This document shows, piece after piece, positions 33,091-47,479 of a stretch of DNA of 64,000 nt. Source of the DNA: Nannobrachium achirus (Eukaryota > Chordata > Actinopteri > Myctophiformes > Myctophidae). A program made the translations under genes and the position numbers. The DNA lies in NCBI GenBank assembly GCA_963921795.1, contig OY997647.1, positions 63,592,083 through 63,656,082 on the forward strand. Reading direction: 5' to 3'. Position 1 is the stretch's first letter; every line of letters starts with the position of its first letter. The notes beneath the pieces are model-generated. The model ran no database searches. It saw only the letters and a program-made list of their open reading frames with translations, and was not told where the DNA came from.

Positions 33091-33651
33091 GAGTGACATC
33101 TGCACACAACTAAAGAAAAAATGACTTGTCTTTTAGTTCTACTGGATCTCTTCTCCACTAGCATTCCCTAACATTTTTGTTGAGGAAATAGTATATTTAG
33201 TCATAGTTTTAGTCATCTTATCTTAGTTTTTATTTCATTTTGTCAGTGAGAAAAGGTAGTTGTTGAAAAGTTTTCGTCATAGTTTTATTTTTATTTGTTT
33301 GTTTGTGGTGTTAAAAAAAAAAAAAAAAACTATTTTTACCTCATTGGATATTTGCTATCTCTGTACCTGTGATGCTCTGTGTGGGAGCATCACTGGTATT
33401 TCCTGGTTCTGTCTCTTGTCTCTTCACATAACCTCCATATTGTAGCTTATGAAATGTTATAATATTGGGGGAAATGCAAACTAATGTTGTGTCGGTGCTC
33501 CGCCTCGAAGCCAGATCAAAGCCTGCAGCTGTGGCCCTGCTTGAGGAGACAGGGATGAGAAATAGAGAGACTGAATGCTCTAAATACTTTTTATGTCTGG
33601 ATAACTGCAGCTTTTTTGAAAGTGAAATGTCCCTTTAATCTGCATTTACAG

Positions 33652-33828
33652 ACTTGTTGGCTGTAAGCTCAGACAGACAGAGGTTGAAGTTGTGGCTTCA
33701 GCTCTCAGCTCTAATCCTTCCCATTTGAGAGAATTGGACCTCAGTGAAAACAACCTGAACGACTCAGGACTAGTGGAGCTGCTCTGTGAAGGACTGAAGA
33801 GTCTGCACTGTAGGCTGGAGATTCTACG
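33652..33828 (+). CDS. LRR exon C1
   Basis: 177 bp, phase 2/2, donor 'gtaaaa' (weaker than 'gtaaga' elsewhere). Encodes [14 protein letters not shown] and [15 protein letters not shown]. The intron downstream matches A1 and D1. Confidence 0.92.
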
Positions 33829-34240
33829 GTAAAATACATTTACCCAATTTATTTTGATCACTTCTGTTTTATTATGTACTGTATTATGTGAATATAATAT
33901 GAATGCTGTGGTGAGAATGTATTAATAAGCTTGATATCATGGTAACCCAAGAAGCCTATGTGTCTGTAGACCTTACTGTACCAATCAATTATCGTTTGAT
34001 TAGCCTATGCATGTGGTTCCAAACTGAGGGTCGGGAGCCCCAATGGGGTCCCCAAATTATTTTGGGGGTCCCCAGATGATTAGCTTAATGTCTACATAGT
34101 TGTTGTAAACAAACCAACATACATAAATGTACACAGATTATCAGCACATTTCTAAAGGTACAATTCAATGACTTTTAAGACATTTTTAAAACCAAATTGG
34201 ACAAATTGTCAAATATTACAGAAGAAAGGGGCAAAATTGT

Positions 34241-34307
34241 GAAAATAGCCGATATACAAGCTCATTGCGAGTTATTGTGAGTTTGTAGTTCAGCTATTTT
34301 CACAATA
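34241..34307. repeat. palindromic element between C1 and C2
   Basis: 'gaaaatagccgatatacaag' with 'gtttgtagttcagctatttt'. Same site as 14,448 in module A. Confidence 0.8.
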
Positions 34308-35098
34308 TGTATCTGTGGAACTTAGTCAAACTTAAAACAAAATGTTTGTCCAAGCTCCAGATTCAATCATTGTATTACATCTGCCATAGTTCACCAGGTG
34401 AGCTTCTTTACTCCGTTAAAGGGACATACAACACTAAAGTATATTTTTATGTTAATGATATACAGTTACAGAACAATAATACAAGACACTTCTAATATCC
34501 GTGCTCATGTTTGCTAAGATATTTGGAGTTGGCGTTTCCAATTTTCTGGGGTTGAAAAAATATATATATTAGTAGCAAAAGGAAAAAAAAAAGAAAAAAA
34601 AAATATTACGTAGTCAGACTATATTTAATAGTCCCAACATTTATGGATGAGGAGTGGTTTCATCATTCTTATAACTCAACTGTCCAGCTGGTGGGAGCAT
34701 CACTTGCATTTCCTGGTTTTGTCTCTTGTCTCTTCACATAACCTCCATATTGTAGCTTATGAAATGTTATAATATTGGGGGAAATGCAAACTAACGTGTC
34801 GGTGATTGTTTGTAAAGCTTTTACACAGTTTAGGCAGTAAATATACAATGTAGTTCAGTCTTCATTTCACACCTTTAACTGCTGGTTGAAAGCTTTAACA
34901 TAAACATTTTTATCTTCCTCCGTACAGTCATTCTGTGCTGTCAAGTGGTGTTGTCTATTCCACCCTCTGCTCCACTAAATACTGTTTATGTCTGGATAAC
35001 TAGATAGGAGATCTTTTATTTAACTCCCATGACAGTGAACTATGTATACTTTATGAATAATTTGTTTTGATAATCTCTTATTTAATCTGCATTTACAG

Positions 35099-35275
35099 AC
35101 TTGTTGGCTGTAACCTCAGACAGACAGAGGTTGGAGTTGTGTCTTCAGCTCTCAGCTCTAATCCTTCCCATTTGAGAGAACTGGACCTCAGTGAAAACGA
35201 CCTGAACGACTCAGGACTAGTGGAGCTGCTCTGTGAAGGACTGAAGAGTCTGCACTGTAGGCTGGAGATTCTACG
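35099..35275 (+). CDS. LRR exon C2
   Basis: 177 bp, phase 2/2, donor 'gtaaga'. Encodes [18 protein letters not shown]. Sister of A2 and B1. Confidence 0.93.
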
Positions 35276-35502
35276 GTAAGATACATTTACCTGATTTATA
35301 TTGATCACTTCTGTAATATGTACTGTATTATGTGAATGTAAAATGAATGCTGTGGTGAGAATGTATTAATAAGCTTGATATCATGATAACCCAAGCCTAT
35401 GTGCCTGAGTAGACGTTAAAATGACCCCAACCATGTTTGAAAGTGTAATATCCCTTTAAGGCAAATGTATACGCTACTTCGTCATACAACGGGATTGCGC
35501 AT

Positions 35503-35581
35503 AAAAATTACAGATCTACAAGCTCACAACGTGTCGAGGACACAAAGCTCATGTGAGCTTGTAGATTTGCTATTTTCAACG
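35503..35581. repeat. palindromic element after C2, well preserved
   Basis: 'cagatctacaagctcac' against 'gtgagcttgtagatttgc', loop 'aacgtgtcgaggacacaaag'. A half element follows at 35,752-35,790. Confidence 0.87.
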
Positions 35582-35869
35582 TGTGACCCCAAGGGGGTCC
35601 CAAAACAATTTTTGGGTGTCCCCAGGTTAATGTGCAACACACAGTATAAGTGTATACAGGGTATCTGCACATTTATAAAGATACAATTTATTGATTTTAA
35701 AACCAAATTGACCAAATTGTCAAATATTCTGGAAGGAAGAGGCAAACATTCTGAAATAGCTGATCTACAAGCTCACTGCGAGGCATTGTTCAAGTGCTTG
35801 TCAGGGTGGGGGTCCTCAGTTCAAATATGATTATCAATCAATCAATCATGTGTTTCATTCTTCATTCAG

Positions 35870-36001
35870 ACTGGCTCACTGCAACTTGTCAGAGAGATGC
35901 TGTGAACTTCTGGTCTCAGCTGTAAGCTCTCATCCCACCCTAAGAGAGCTGGACCTGAGCTCCAACATGATGGTGAATGTTCCAGTCCTGGAGAACTGCA
36001 A
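35870..36001 (+). CDS. shortened LRR exon C3
   Basis: 132 bp, acceptor 'cttcattcag', donor AA|gtgagt. Encodes LAHCNLSERCCELLVSAV, then SSHPTLRELDLSSNM. Same truncated LRR type as A3 and B2. Confidence 0.9.
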
Positions 36002-37222
36002 GTGAGTAGACTTGAGCTGTGTCCATGTTAGTGCACTGAATGTGCAGTGTTTCCCTCATGTGTCTCTGAACAGAGTATTCACTCTGACACAAAGTCAAAC
36101 ATAGATGTGTACATATTTGTGTATTTAGTAGGGCTGTCAAAGTTAACTTGATGATAACGAATTAGCGCCCATTCCTTTTAACGTGTGATTAGCGCACTGT
36201 GGTGTTTGAAACGTGGTCCACTCCAAGCGCCGTGGTCCACTCCAAACATGTTTGGTTAAACATAACATAAGGTAAACGTGTTGTAATTTGATTAAAAATA
36301 ACATGCCATGAAAACAAACTCGTAGCTTATTATCTCCAAAGTAAAGCCTTACTAAAGGGCTGTCCATGCTGTCTCCAACCACCAAACTTTTTGCAGCTTT
36401 CCCAACTCAGTCGGTGACAGTATGGACAGGCCTTTAGACTTTGTCGTAAGACGTGTTGTATGCCAAAACTAGCTGATCTGCAAGCATGCAAGGTTTGATT
36501 TTGCAGATTGGATATTTCCAATTGTGGAAACTTGCAGGATGTGAGACGTTCAGAAACATTTGCCTTCACAATAAAAGACTAATTGTTAGTAATCATTACT
36601 GCAATGTTACAGTTAGTAAATCAATATGAACTCTGGTCCTTAGTGTTAGAAGGAGTTCTCCTTAACTCACTAAGGAAAGTAGGCTTTCAACCTCAGATCT
36701 GTCTTTGTTTTTTGTTTTTTGAGATTTTTTAAAGACTACATATGAGAGGCTTAGCAGGCTGGGCTACCGTGGCTGTGAGTGCAAGGGCTCATCGGTGACA
36801 TAGCGTTAAGGATAACACCTTCTAACGCTATGGACCAGAGTTAGAGAATGTAGAAATGTGTCCCTGCCATTATTTACACCCTGCAAAGTGTAAATAATAA
36901 CTTAACTAGACTGCAGAGAGAATAGTTTAGTGCCTCAAAGAAACTCGTACTTGTGGTTGAGAAATAACAAGACATAGCCTATCCAAGATAAATCTGCATA
37001 GTAAAGTTGCATCAAGAAGGGACAAAAGGAGAGTGGAGTTCTCTAGAGGTTAAGGTGGAGTCTGAGGAGGAGATGAGATCCAAACTGGGCAGCAGTGAGT
37101 ACTGTATGTCTGGATGGGCTGCAGGACCAAGATAATGATAGGAGAAACACTGTAGTGTCAGCTAGTGGAGACGTTGTGTTAGACACTGAGACATTGATGC
37201 ATTGTTGTTCTACTTCCTACAG

Positions 37223-37272
37223 AGTGAAACATGGAGGAGAAGACTGGCTTAATCCTCAACTCATTACCAGAT
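37223..37272 (+). CDS. VKHGG exon of module C
   Basis: 50 bp, acceptor 'cttcctacag', donor T|gtgagt, phase 2 to 1, encodes VKHGGEDWLNPQLITR, identical in protein to module B. Confidence 0.92.
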
Positions 37273-38961
<1,689 letters not shown>

Positions 38962-39475
38962 ATTTAACAGGGAGGAACATGAAGGTCCTGGAGACATTCC
39001 TGGGAGATCCTGTATATTCCCTCTCTGACTTCCCAGAAGCTGCTATGAAGAAATCCATGGAGAGTAAAAATGTCCACTTGGACCTCTTTGTCCGCTTCCT
39101 TCATGGCCTCTCTGTGGAGTCAACCCAGAATCTGTTGAGAAGCCTATTGGAACAGACAAAGAGCAGTCCATGGGAGATCCAGAAAGCCACCAACAACCTG
39201 AGGGAGTTGATAAAAGATGCCTCTCCTGATAGTTGTGTCAACATCTTCCAGTGTTTGATGGAGATAAACGACCACTCATTACATCAGGAGATCCAACAGT
39301 ACCTGAAGTCAGAGAACAGAACAGAGAAACTGTCTGAGACCCTGTGTTCAGCTCTGGCCGTCATACTGCAGACATCAGAGGAGGTTCTGGATGAGTTGGA
39401 CCTGGACAAATACAACACATCAGAGGAGGGGCGAAGGAGACTGATCCCAGCTGTGAGGAACTGCAGGAAGGCTCG
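38962..39475 (+). CDS. NACHT-C exon of module D
   Basis: 514 bp, acceptor 'gttttctcatcag', donor CG|gttagt, phase 1 to 2. It reads [17 protein letters not shown]: relative to B and C, nine bases after 'att' are missing, removing three codons but keeping the frame. The remainder is intact to NCRKAR, with [10 protein letters not shown], closer to module A than the KGGRRR of B and C. Confidence 0.8.
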
Positions 39476-39755
39476 GTTAGTAGTCATGTAGTCTCGCGTG
39501 GCCAGACTGTTGACTCCCACTATTTGCAAATGCTCCCGTCATACAGTCTGGGGCAAAGGAGGTCTTTGGATGAGTGGAAGTGAAGCCTCCTCCACACTTT
39601 CGCAAATCACAACCTCCACCCCTCATTTCTCACATGCCCCTCTTCTAGCGCCACCATGAGGTTGCCGACCTGACGATCGCTTATCTCCCGATTAGAGAGT
39701 CTTACTGGTTTTATATAGTGTATATATAAAACGATTCGTCAACGACTCGCATTAA

Positions 39756-39776
39756 CCCCCCCCCCCCCCCCCCCCC
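39756..39776. repeat. C21 homopolymer
   Basis: Twenty-one consecutive C. The same intron site in module C has six. The exact length may be affected by sequencing. Confidence 0.85.
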
Positions 39777-40157
39777 TACTTGAAGACAGCCCTAATTTAG
39801 TTTTAGTCATAGTCAGCTGAAAAGTTACTCACTTTCTTTTAGTCTGGTTTTATTTGACTAAATACCATAAAACTATAGTTGACTAAATCTACAGTTGATT
39901 TAGTCGACTAACTCTAACTAACTTTAGTCGATTTACTCCACTGTGTGCTGAAAATAACAGATAAGCTCACAACATGTCGAAGCAACACAAGTTGAGAGCA
40001 TGTAGATCTGCTACTTTCTGAGAGAGTGACATCTGCACACAACTAAACAAAAAATGTTTAGTTGTGTGCAGAACAAAAAATTAGTTCTGGATCTCTTCTC
40101 CACTAGTCCCTGCCTAACAGTTTTGTTGAGGAAATAGTAAGTATATTTAGTCATAGT

Positions 40158-40700
40158 CAGGGGCGTCAATTGGGTATGGCAGGGGTATGCAGCTGCCATA
40201 CCCTGGTTCCAGGGGGGAAAATAAGTTACTTTTAAATATAAATCCATGAATGTCTCTTTGTCTATCTGCGCAGTAAAATAACTACAAATGCAAAATTTAA
40301 CAAAATGGTCACTTTAACAAGGTATTATAATTATATTCTCCACACTTGTAGACTATTCTTATCAGCTTGACAGAATGGTATATTCCCAGGTTCCGCAGGT
40401 CAGCTGCACAGGAGCAATAGATTATTTAATTGTGGCACGTTTACTAACATGCTAAGTTTAGCTGCACTTGAACAACCATTCCAGGCTGCCATATCCAGCC
40501 CAAGAATCCGTAGAAACCTGTGTAAAAAACTGACAAAACTCGTTTTTTCTTTCTTTTTTTTTTTTTTTGCTGCGAGGCGTTGTAAGCATGTAGATCTGCT
40601 ATTTTCACAATAGAACCGTGTTATACAAAATGTAAGGCCTCTTTTCCATGACGACTCCCATCTTTACCATACCCTAGCTTTTGCTGAACTGTTGCCACTG
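40158..40700. mobile_element. hAT-type element with 8-bp target duplication GTCATAGT
   Basis: Left end CAGGGGCGTCA and right end (complement CAGTGGCAACA) are flanked by GTCATAGT at 40,150-40,157 and 40,701-40,708. Module C has the unbroken target at about 33,200. Module B keeps only the last 30 bases of the element (near 25,745) before GTCATAGT. A half palindrome lies inside at 40,574-40,612. Confidence 0.85.
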
Positions 40701-41263
40701 GTCATAGTTTTAGTCATCATATCTTAGTTTTTATTTAGTTTTGTCAGTGAGAAAAGGTAGTTGTCGAAAAGTTTTCGTCAGTTGTATTTTTATTTGTTTA
40801 TTTGTGGTGTTAAAAAAGAAAAGAAAAAAACTATTTGCACCTCATTGGATATTTGCTATCTCTGTACCTTTGATGCTCTGTGTGGGAGCGTCACTGGTAT
40901 TTCCTGGTTCTCTTGTCTCTTCACATAACCTCCATATTGTAGCTTATGAAATGTTATAATATTGGAAGAAATGCAAACTAACGTTGTGTCGGTGCTCCGC
41001 CTCGAAGCCAGATCAAAGCCTGCAGCTGTGGCCCAGCTTGAGGAGACAGGGATGAGAATAGAGAGACTGAATGCTGGTCTCTAGCAGCTTGTTTGTAAAG
41101 CTTTTACACAGTTTAGACAGTAAATATAGATAGATAGAGAGACTGAATGTTGTGCTAAATACTTTTTATGTCTGGATAACTAGATAGGAAATATTTAACT
41201 TCCATGAGAGTGAACTATGTATAATTTGTTTTGATAATCTCTTTATTTAATCTGCATTTACAG

Positions 41264-41440
41264 ACTTGTTGGCTGTAACCTCGGACAGACAGAGGTTGAA
41301 GTTGTGGCTTCAGCTCTCAGCTCTAATCCTTCCCATTTGAGAGAATTGGACCTCAGTGAAAACAACCTGAACGACTCAGGACTACTGGAGCTGCTCTGTG
41401 AAGGACTGAAGAGTCTGCACTGTAGGCTGGAGATTCTACG
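41264..41440 (+). CDS. LRR exon D1
   Basis: 177 bp, phase 2/2, donor 'gtaata'. Encodes [29 protein letters not shown] and [11 protein letters not shown]. The downstream intron matches A1, so this is the first-type LRR exon. Module D lacks the A2 type. Confidence 0.92.
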
Positions 41441-41639
41441 GTAATATACATTACCCAAATTATTTGTATCACTTCTGTTTTATTATGTACTTTATATACC
41501 ATGAACAATGTTCTGATAATGTATTACTATGCTTGATATCATGGTAACCCAAGCCTATATGCCTGAGTAGTTAAAATGACCCCATACATGTTTGAAAGTG
41601 AAATATCCCTTTAAGGCAAAAGTAAAGGCTACTTCGTCA

Positions 41640-41716
41640 CCAAAAATAGCTGATCTACAAGCTCACAACGTGGCGAGGACGTACCGCTTGTGAGCTTGTA
41701 GATCTGCTAGTTTAGA
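41640..41716. repeat. palindromic element after D1
   Basis: 'aaaatagctgatctacaag' and 'gagcttgtagatctgctag', loop 'acgtggcgaggacgtaccg'. Orthologous to 13,283. Confidence 0.87.
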
Positions 41717-41839
41717 CCTGCGAACCGTTGTAGCTACGCCACAGTTATCGAGCTTTACCGAGGTATGCAACAGATCAATGGATAATCAATAGCTTGCATC
41801 TACCTACTGCACTAATCAATTATTGTTCTATTAGCCTAG

Positions 41840-42200
41840 GCCTTGTAAATATACCAAGACTCCCTAATCACGTTGCATACACAAACTTTAGAAGGCAATC
41901 GTAGCCAATCAGGAGGGAATATGGGAAATGGGACAGATCCATGTTGATGACATGACTTTAGAGATACTTTGTACCACTTTGTGTGATTTTAGGCCAAAAT
42001 CTGTAGGAGCAGTGTCCAAAAATGTGTTTAGCAAAAATCGTGTGTGTGTGCAAAGTTTGGCATGGATAGGGGCAACGGTGCCGGAGATAAGAGTACGGCA
42101 AAAGTGTGACGTGACGGACAGAGGGACTGATGGACTGACTGACGGAGAGACAGCCGGTGGAGGTTTTGATAGTAACTGCGACCTGAAGGTCGCAATAATG
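41840..42200. repeat. single-arm copy of the sequence inside the 23-24.8 kb foldback element
   Basis: Shares 'ggcaacggtgcc.gagat', 'gtgacgtgacgga' and 'cagccggtg.aggtttt' with that element and reads in one direction only. It is probably a separate repeat family that also became part of the foldback arms. Confidence 0.65.
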
Positions 42201-42540
42201 TAGTTCAGTCTTCATTTAACACCTTCAACTGCTGGGTGAAATCTTTGATATCAAAATTGTTATCTTCCTCCATACAGTCATTCTGTGCTGTCAAGTGTGC
42301 ATTTCAATGTGTTGAGCTGAGCTTATCCTAGCATATACTGTATGTATCCAGGAATAATTACATTTATTGTATGAAATATCCCACCGTTGCCTTTACTGGT
42401 ATAGTTTTTAACTTTTTTGTAATTTGTTTTCAACTAATAACATTATTTCTCTCTCTCTCTCTCATTCTCTCTCTCACGCGCTGTGCATACTGCGAGCGTG
42501 CATGTGTCTAAATACATTGTATGTATTCTTATTCATTCAG

Positions 42541-42693
42541 ACTGAAGCACTGCTGGTTGCCAGAGAGATGCGGTGAAGTTCTGGCCTCAGCTTTTAGATC
42601 TAATCTCCATCTCAAAGAAGTGGACGTGCGTTTCAACATCCTGAATGAATCAGACCTGAAGACTCTAATCTCTGCTGGACAGCAGACTGTCAG
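42541..42693 (+). CDS. last LRR-type exon D2 (divergent)
   Basis: 153 bp, acceptor 'ttattcattcag', donor AG|gtgagc, phase 2/2. Encodes LKHCWLPERCGEVLASAF, NLHLKEVDVRFNIL, then NESDLKTLISAGQQTV. Unlike A3, B2 and C3 it keeps its second half, so it may be the ancestral terminal LRR exon from which the 132-bp form was cut, or a separate lineage. It occurs once, nearest the SPRY exon. Confidence 0.88.
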
Positions 42694-43676
42694 GTGAGCA
42701 GACCTGGATGTGTCCATGTTGGATAGAACACTGTTTCTACCATACTGTGTTCAAACCTGGATAGTTTGAGCGTCACGATTACATACAAAGTGAATGCAAA
42801 AGCGAGACGATGCGCGTCCGGGCGGGGCGCGAATGATCCGAACAGGGCAACGGGAACGGCACGAACGGTCGCCTCTGTATATTTGCCCCAGTTGGAATAA
42901 TCCAAGTGAAGCAACCTTCGCTTCACCCATCGTGTCCTGACAGCCATGTTGTCCGGAGAAAAGGAAATGTTTTGGGTGTTTGTTTTTGGGAGGTGTTTTG
43001 TCTTGATTCTGACGCGACATGTTTTTTTTTCCAACACTGACCTGCGCAACCAAAGTGAAGCGATTGAAGCGACTAGAATAGAAGAAATAGCTTCAGGTTT
43101 GAAGGCAGCTTCAGACTGTGTTCACACTAGTGTCTTAAATAGTGCAATGTGTTTGCAGTGGGATCAGTGGGGTGATAGACCCATACCCACTGTGTCTATG
43201 GGCCTATCACCCCACTGGGATGATGGGCCCTTGTGTAGTTGCGTGGTGCTGCCGTACGCACAGAAAATATCTGATCTACAAGCTCAGAGCTTGGACATGG
43301 TCTGTTTGTCCGACTTTGGAGACCAAAGCGCATGAAGCCAGAACAGGACATTCAGAGAGAGAGAGAGACCTTTTCATGCAGTTGATTTCAATAATCAGTT
43401 TATTTCAGCTGATAAATACTTTCAATATCCTCATGTAAGGATGTTATGAATCATAACTCATAACTCTTGACATTCTTATATCCAAACAGAGCTCATGGAT
43501 ACCATGAATATGTTTGTCTTCATCACGACTAAGTCTCAGTCAATACTTGTGATTAAAAATGTCCTGTAATCTCCTTAGAGATTAGGTATTTATTGGAGAA
43601 ACACTGTAGTGTCAGCTAGTGGAGACGTTGTGTTAGACAGTTAGACATTGATTCATTGTTGTTCTGCTTCTTACAG

Positions 43677-43726
43677 AGTGAAACATGGAGGAGAAGATTG
43701 GATTAAACCTGAACTCCTTAAAAGAT
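43677..43726 (+). CDS. VKHGG exon of module D (the one nearest SPRY)
   Basis: 50 bp, acceptor 'cttcttacag', donor T|gtgagt, phase 2 to 1. Encodes VKHGGEDWIKPELLKR, four residues different from the near-identical A-C copies. That fits an older, original terminal exon. Confidence 0.92.
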
Positions 43727-43892
43727 GTGAGTATGTCTTATCAATATCACACATTAACATAATGTACACTGTTGTATAATCTGTTGTCTCCTCCCATGTT
43801 TTATACTCCCTGAATTCTAAACATAAAACCTTTTCCTGGGACTATTTTAATAATAGTATTATACAACGTGTTGCCACTAGATGGTGAGGATG

Positions 43893-44116
43893 TTTTTAAA
43901 TAGCCGATCTACAAGCTCACAACACCTCCCATTATGATGCGCTGTAAGCTTGTAGATTGGCTATAGTTCAAAAACAGCTGATCTACAAGCTAATGGACCT
44001 TGATGGTATCATAATGGCTGATTTTACGCTTTGCTGCATGCTGAAAATAGCAGATCCACAAACTCACAATGTGCCGCAGTGTGACACGTTGTGAGCTTGT
44101 AGATCTGCTATTTTCA
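43893..44116. repeat. cluster of palindromic elements after VKHGG D
   Basis: A full hairpin at 43,893-43,963, a left arm alone at 43,970-43,992, and a full hairpin at 44,041-44,116 whose outer arms extend to 'gaaaatagcag/ctgctattttc'. Another full copy lies at 44,340-44,401. Confidence 0.85.
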
Positions 44117-44298
44117 TCAACATTTATTTTATTTCTACTGCATCTCTTCTCCACTAGTCCCTGACATTTTAGTCTAGTTTTATTTGTTGACAAAAGTGTC
44201 AATATATTTAGTTTTAGTCAAAGTTTAGATTTCGTCAGTGAAAAAAACGAGTCGACGAACATTTTTCGTCATAGTTTTAGTCGACGAAATCAACACTA
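44117..44298. mobile_element. remnant of a 'gtcgacgaaatcaacact' element (hAT-like)
   Basis: The right end 'gtcgacgaaatcaacact' and 'tttagtcgac' motifs recur at 32,820-33,280, 39,790-40,150, 40,700-40,790 and 49,190-49,560, always broken up. AACACT/AGTGTT ends are hAT-like. No coding part. Confidence 0.45.
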
Positions 44299-44629
44299 GA
44301 AGAAAGGTTACTAATATGTGTGTGCGAGTGCATATGTGGAAAAATAGCAGATCAACAAGCTCGCGGTGCCGTGCTGCGAGCTTGTAGATCTGCTATTTTT
44401 GAAAAATGGTGAACATTTGTGCAGGTCTTTGAATATTTTTGACCCGATTCCATTCTAAACCGTTCTTCTAAATCAGTGGTCCTCGAACGTTTTCATGTCA
44501 AGGACCCCCAAAATTACATGGATTTGGCCGCGGACCCCCATCTCAAATGTGTTGTTCCAGGAACCCCGGAAGCAAAGTTGGCTTTCAAAAATATACCATT
44601 AAAAGGTTTGCACAAATGTTCATGCTTTT

Positions 44630-45919
44630 TCAAAAATAGCAGATCTACAAGCTCACAGCCCGTCATTTGGTCACTGGGTGCCAGAGTAGTGGACGGCGAC
44701 ATGCACCCGTCCGGGGACCCCATAGGGGTCCTTGGAGGCTTACCAGGGGGTCCCCAGTAAACTAGTTTACACCACATTTTATGCATTTCAACCATATTGC
44801 TCTCTATTGGCTATTCAAAAATACAGATATACAAGCCTATAGGGCGTCATTTGGTCATTTGGTGCCAGAGTAGTTGGCGGGAATCCCCCCCATGTCTGCG
44901 GACCCCCAGGGGTCACGGACTGTGCAGCAGGGGGTCCCCAGTAAACTAGTTCATGCCACATTTGATACTTTGAGCATTGTTCTCTATTGGCTATTATAAA
45001 AATAGCAGATTTACAAGCTCACAGCACGACATTTGGTCACTGGGTGCCTGACTAGTGGGCCGTGACTTCCACCCATCCGGAGACCCCACAGGGGTCCTTG
45101 GGGGCTTACCAGGGGGTCCCCAGTAAACTAGTTCACGCCACATGTTACGCACAAACCATATTGTTCTCTATTGGCTATACAGAAATACAGATCTACAAGC
45201 TCATAGGGCTTCATTGGGTGTCAGAGTAGTTGGCAGGAATCCCCCCTGCATCCGCGGACCCCTAGGGGTCACATACTGTGCACCAGGGGGTCCCCAGTAA
45301 ACTAGTTTGTGCCACATTTTATACTTATAGCATGTATTTGCTATTCTAAAAATAGCAGATATACATACTCATAGCGCGTCATTTGGTCACTGGGTGCCAG
45401 ACTAGTGGGCGGCAACTGCCACCCGTCCTGGGACCCCACAGGGGTCCTTGGATGCTTATCAGGGGGTTCCCAGTAAAATAGTTCACACCACAATTTATGC
45501 ACTTTAAATATATTGCTTGACTATTCAAAAAGACAGATCTAAAAGCACATAGAGCATCATTTGGTCATTTGGTAGCAGAGTAGTTGGCGGGGATCACCCC
45601 TGCGTCCGCGGACCCCCAGGGGTCATGGACTGTGCACCAGGGGGTCCCCAGTAAACTTGTTTGTGCCACAGTTTATACTTGAAGCATTGTTCTCTATTGA
45701 CTATTCAAAAAATAGCAGATCTACAAGCTCATAGCGCGTAATTTGGTCACTGGGTGCCAGACTAGTGGGCGGCGACCTCCACCTGTCCGGGGACCCCACA
45801 GGGGTCCTTGGGGGCTTACCAGGGGGTCCCCAGTAAACTAGTTCATGCCACATTATGCACTTTAACCTTATTGCTTTCTATTGGCTATTCAAAAATAGCA
45901 GATCTACAAGCTCATAGGG
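44630..45919. repeat. 182-bp repeat in a 364-bp two-part higher-order array
   Basis: About seven monomers start at 44,637, 44,819, 45,001, 45,184, 45,350, 45,528 and 45,712 with 'agcagatctacaagctca' or a variant. Odd monomers share 'ccggggaccccacaggggtc' and 'cttacc'; even ones share 'gttggcggg', 'cggacccccaggggtcac' and 'gactgtgca'. Each ends 'gggggtccccagtaaacta'. Only one arm of the palindromic element is used per monomer. Confidence 0.9.
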
Positions 45920-46358
45920 CAGGGTTCCCCAATTAGTTTTCCCCAAGGGCCAAATTATGTCTAGGGTACCAAGCCGAGGGCCACAACATAGCAGGGGGCG
46001 ACAGTGGCGTTCCCACTACTCCAGCGACAGTTCAGATATCGTCGTCGTCGGGTGAAAATCTTGTATGCTAAACCGATCGTTTTGCATTCATCATTTAAAA
46101 AATGATTTAAACTAGCGGTGCGAGGCGTTGTGTGCTTGTAGATCGGCTGTTTTCACTACTTTTGTGCAACGGCCTTGTTTGATGAAGCAGGGCTTTACTT
46201 TGCGAAAGAACATACAAATTTGGAGATACGAGGTTTCCAGTTTCCACCCGACAACGACGATATACTAGTGTTGTTGCTGCTGCTCACCATTATTACTGGG
46301 GTTGGTGGGGGCCAGACAGTAGCCCCCCGCGGGCCAGACCGCCTATTGGGGAACCCTG
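45920..46358. mobile_element. hAT-type MITE inside a monomer of the 364-bp array
   Basis: CAGGGTTCCCCAA at the left is the exact complement of TTGGGGAACCCTG at the right. Flanking octamers TCATAGGG and TCATAGAG match at 7 of 8. The interrupted monomer resumes with 'agagcgtcatttggtcactg'. Contains (CGTCGT) runs and a half palindrome at 46,105-46,155. Confidence 0.85.
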
Positions 46359-46864
<506 letters not shown>

Positions 46865-46919
46865 GTGTGTCAGTCAGTGAATGATGTATTTAATGTTTAC
46901 TGTGTTGTTTTCTCATCAG

Positions 46920-47479
46920 ATTTCCAGCGTCTCACTCTGGACACAAACACAGCACACTGGACCCTCTCTCTGTCTGATAACAACAGAAAGGTGACACGGG
47001 GACAGGATCAATCATATCCTAAACATGCTGACAGGTTTGATGTATGGGCTCAGTTTCTGTGTACAGAGGGTCTGACTGGACGCTGTTACTGGGAGGTAGA
47101 GTGCAGTGGAGGGGTTGAGATAGCAGTGACTTATAGAGGAATCAGCAGGAAAGGAGGTGGTGTTGACTGTGGGCTTGGACGCAATAACATGTCCTGGAGT
47201 CTGGTCTGTGATGGTCTTAGTGGTAACAGTTACAGTGTCATACACAATAATAAGCAGACTGTCCTCCCTGTCAGGGCCTCTAGGGGCTCCAACAGAGTAG
47301 CAGTGTTTGTGGACTGTCCTGCTGGGACTCTGTCCTTCTACACAGTGTCCTCTGACTCCCTGGCACACCTCTATACCTTTCGCAACACTTTCACTGAACC
47401 TCTCTATGCTGGGTTCTGTTTATACTGGTCCCCCTCCCCCTCCTCCACCCCCTCAGTGTGTCTGTGTGAGCAGAGATAG
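46920..47479 (+). CDS. terminal PRY/SPRY (B30.2) exon of the NLR
   Basis: Acceptor 'gttttctcatcag', phase 1 in, 560 bp to a TAG at 47,477. With the T of the VKHGG exon it reads YFQRLTLDTNTAHWTLSLSD. The PRY part then runs through RKVTRGQ to a YWEVE motif. The SPRY core follows, with AVTYRGISRKG, NNMSWSLVCDG, FVDCPAGTLSFYTVSS and LYAGFCLYW, ending in VCLCEQR. It is the whole usual length of a fish NLR B30.2 domain (about 187 residues). In this family B30.2 is thought to bind protein ligands and is often under diversifying selection. No other SPRY copy exists in the window, although the three NACHT-C exons begin with its first bases. Confidence 0.95.
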
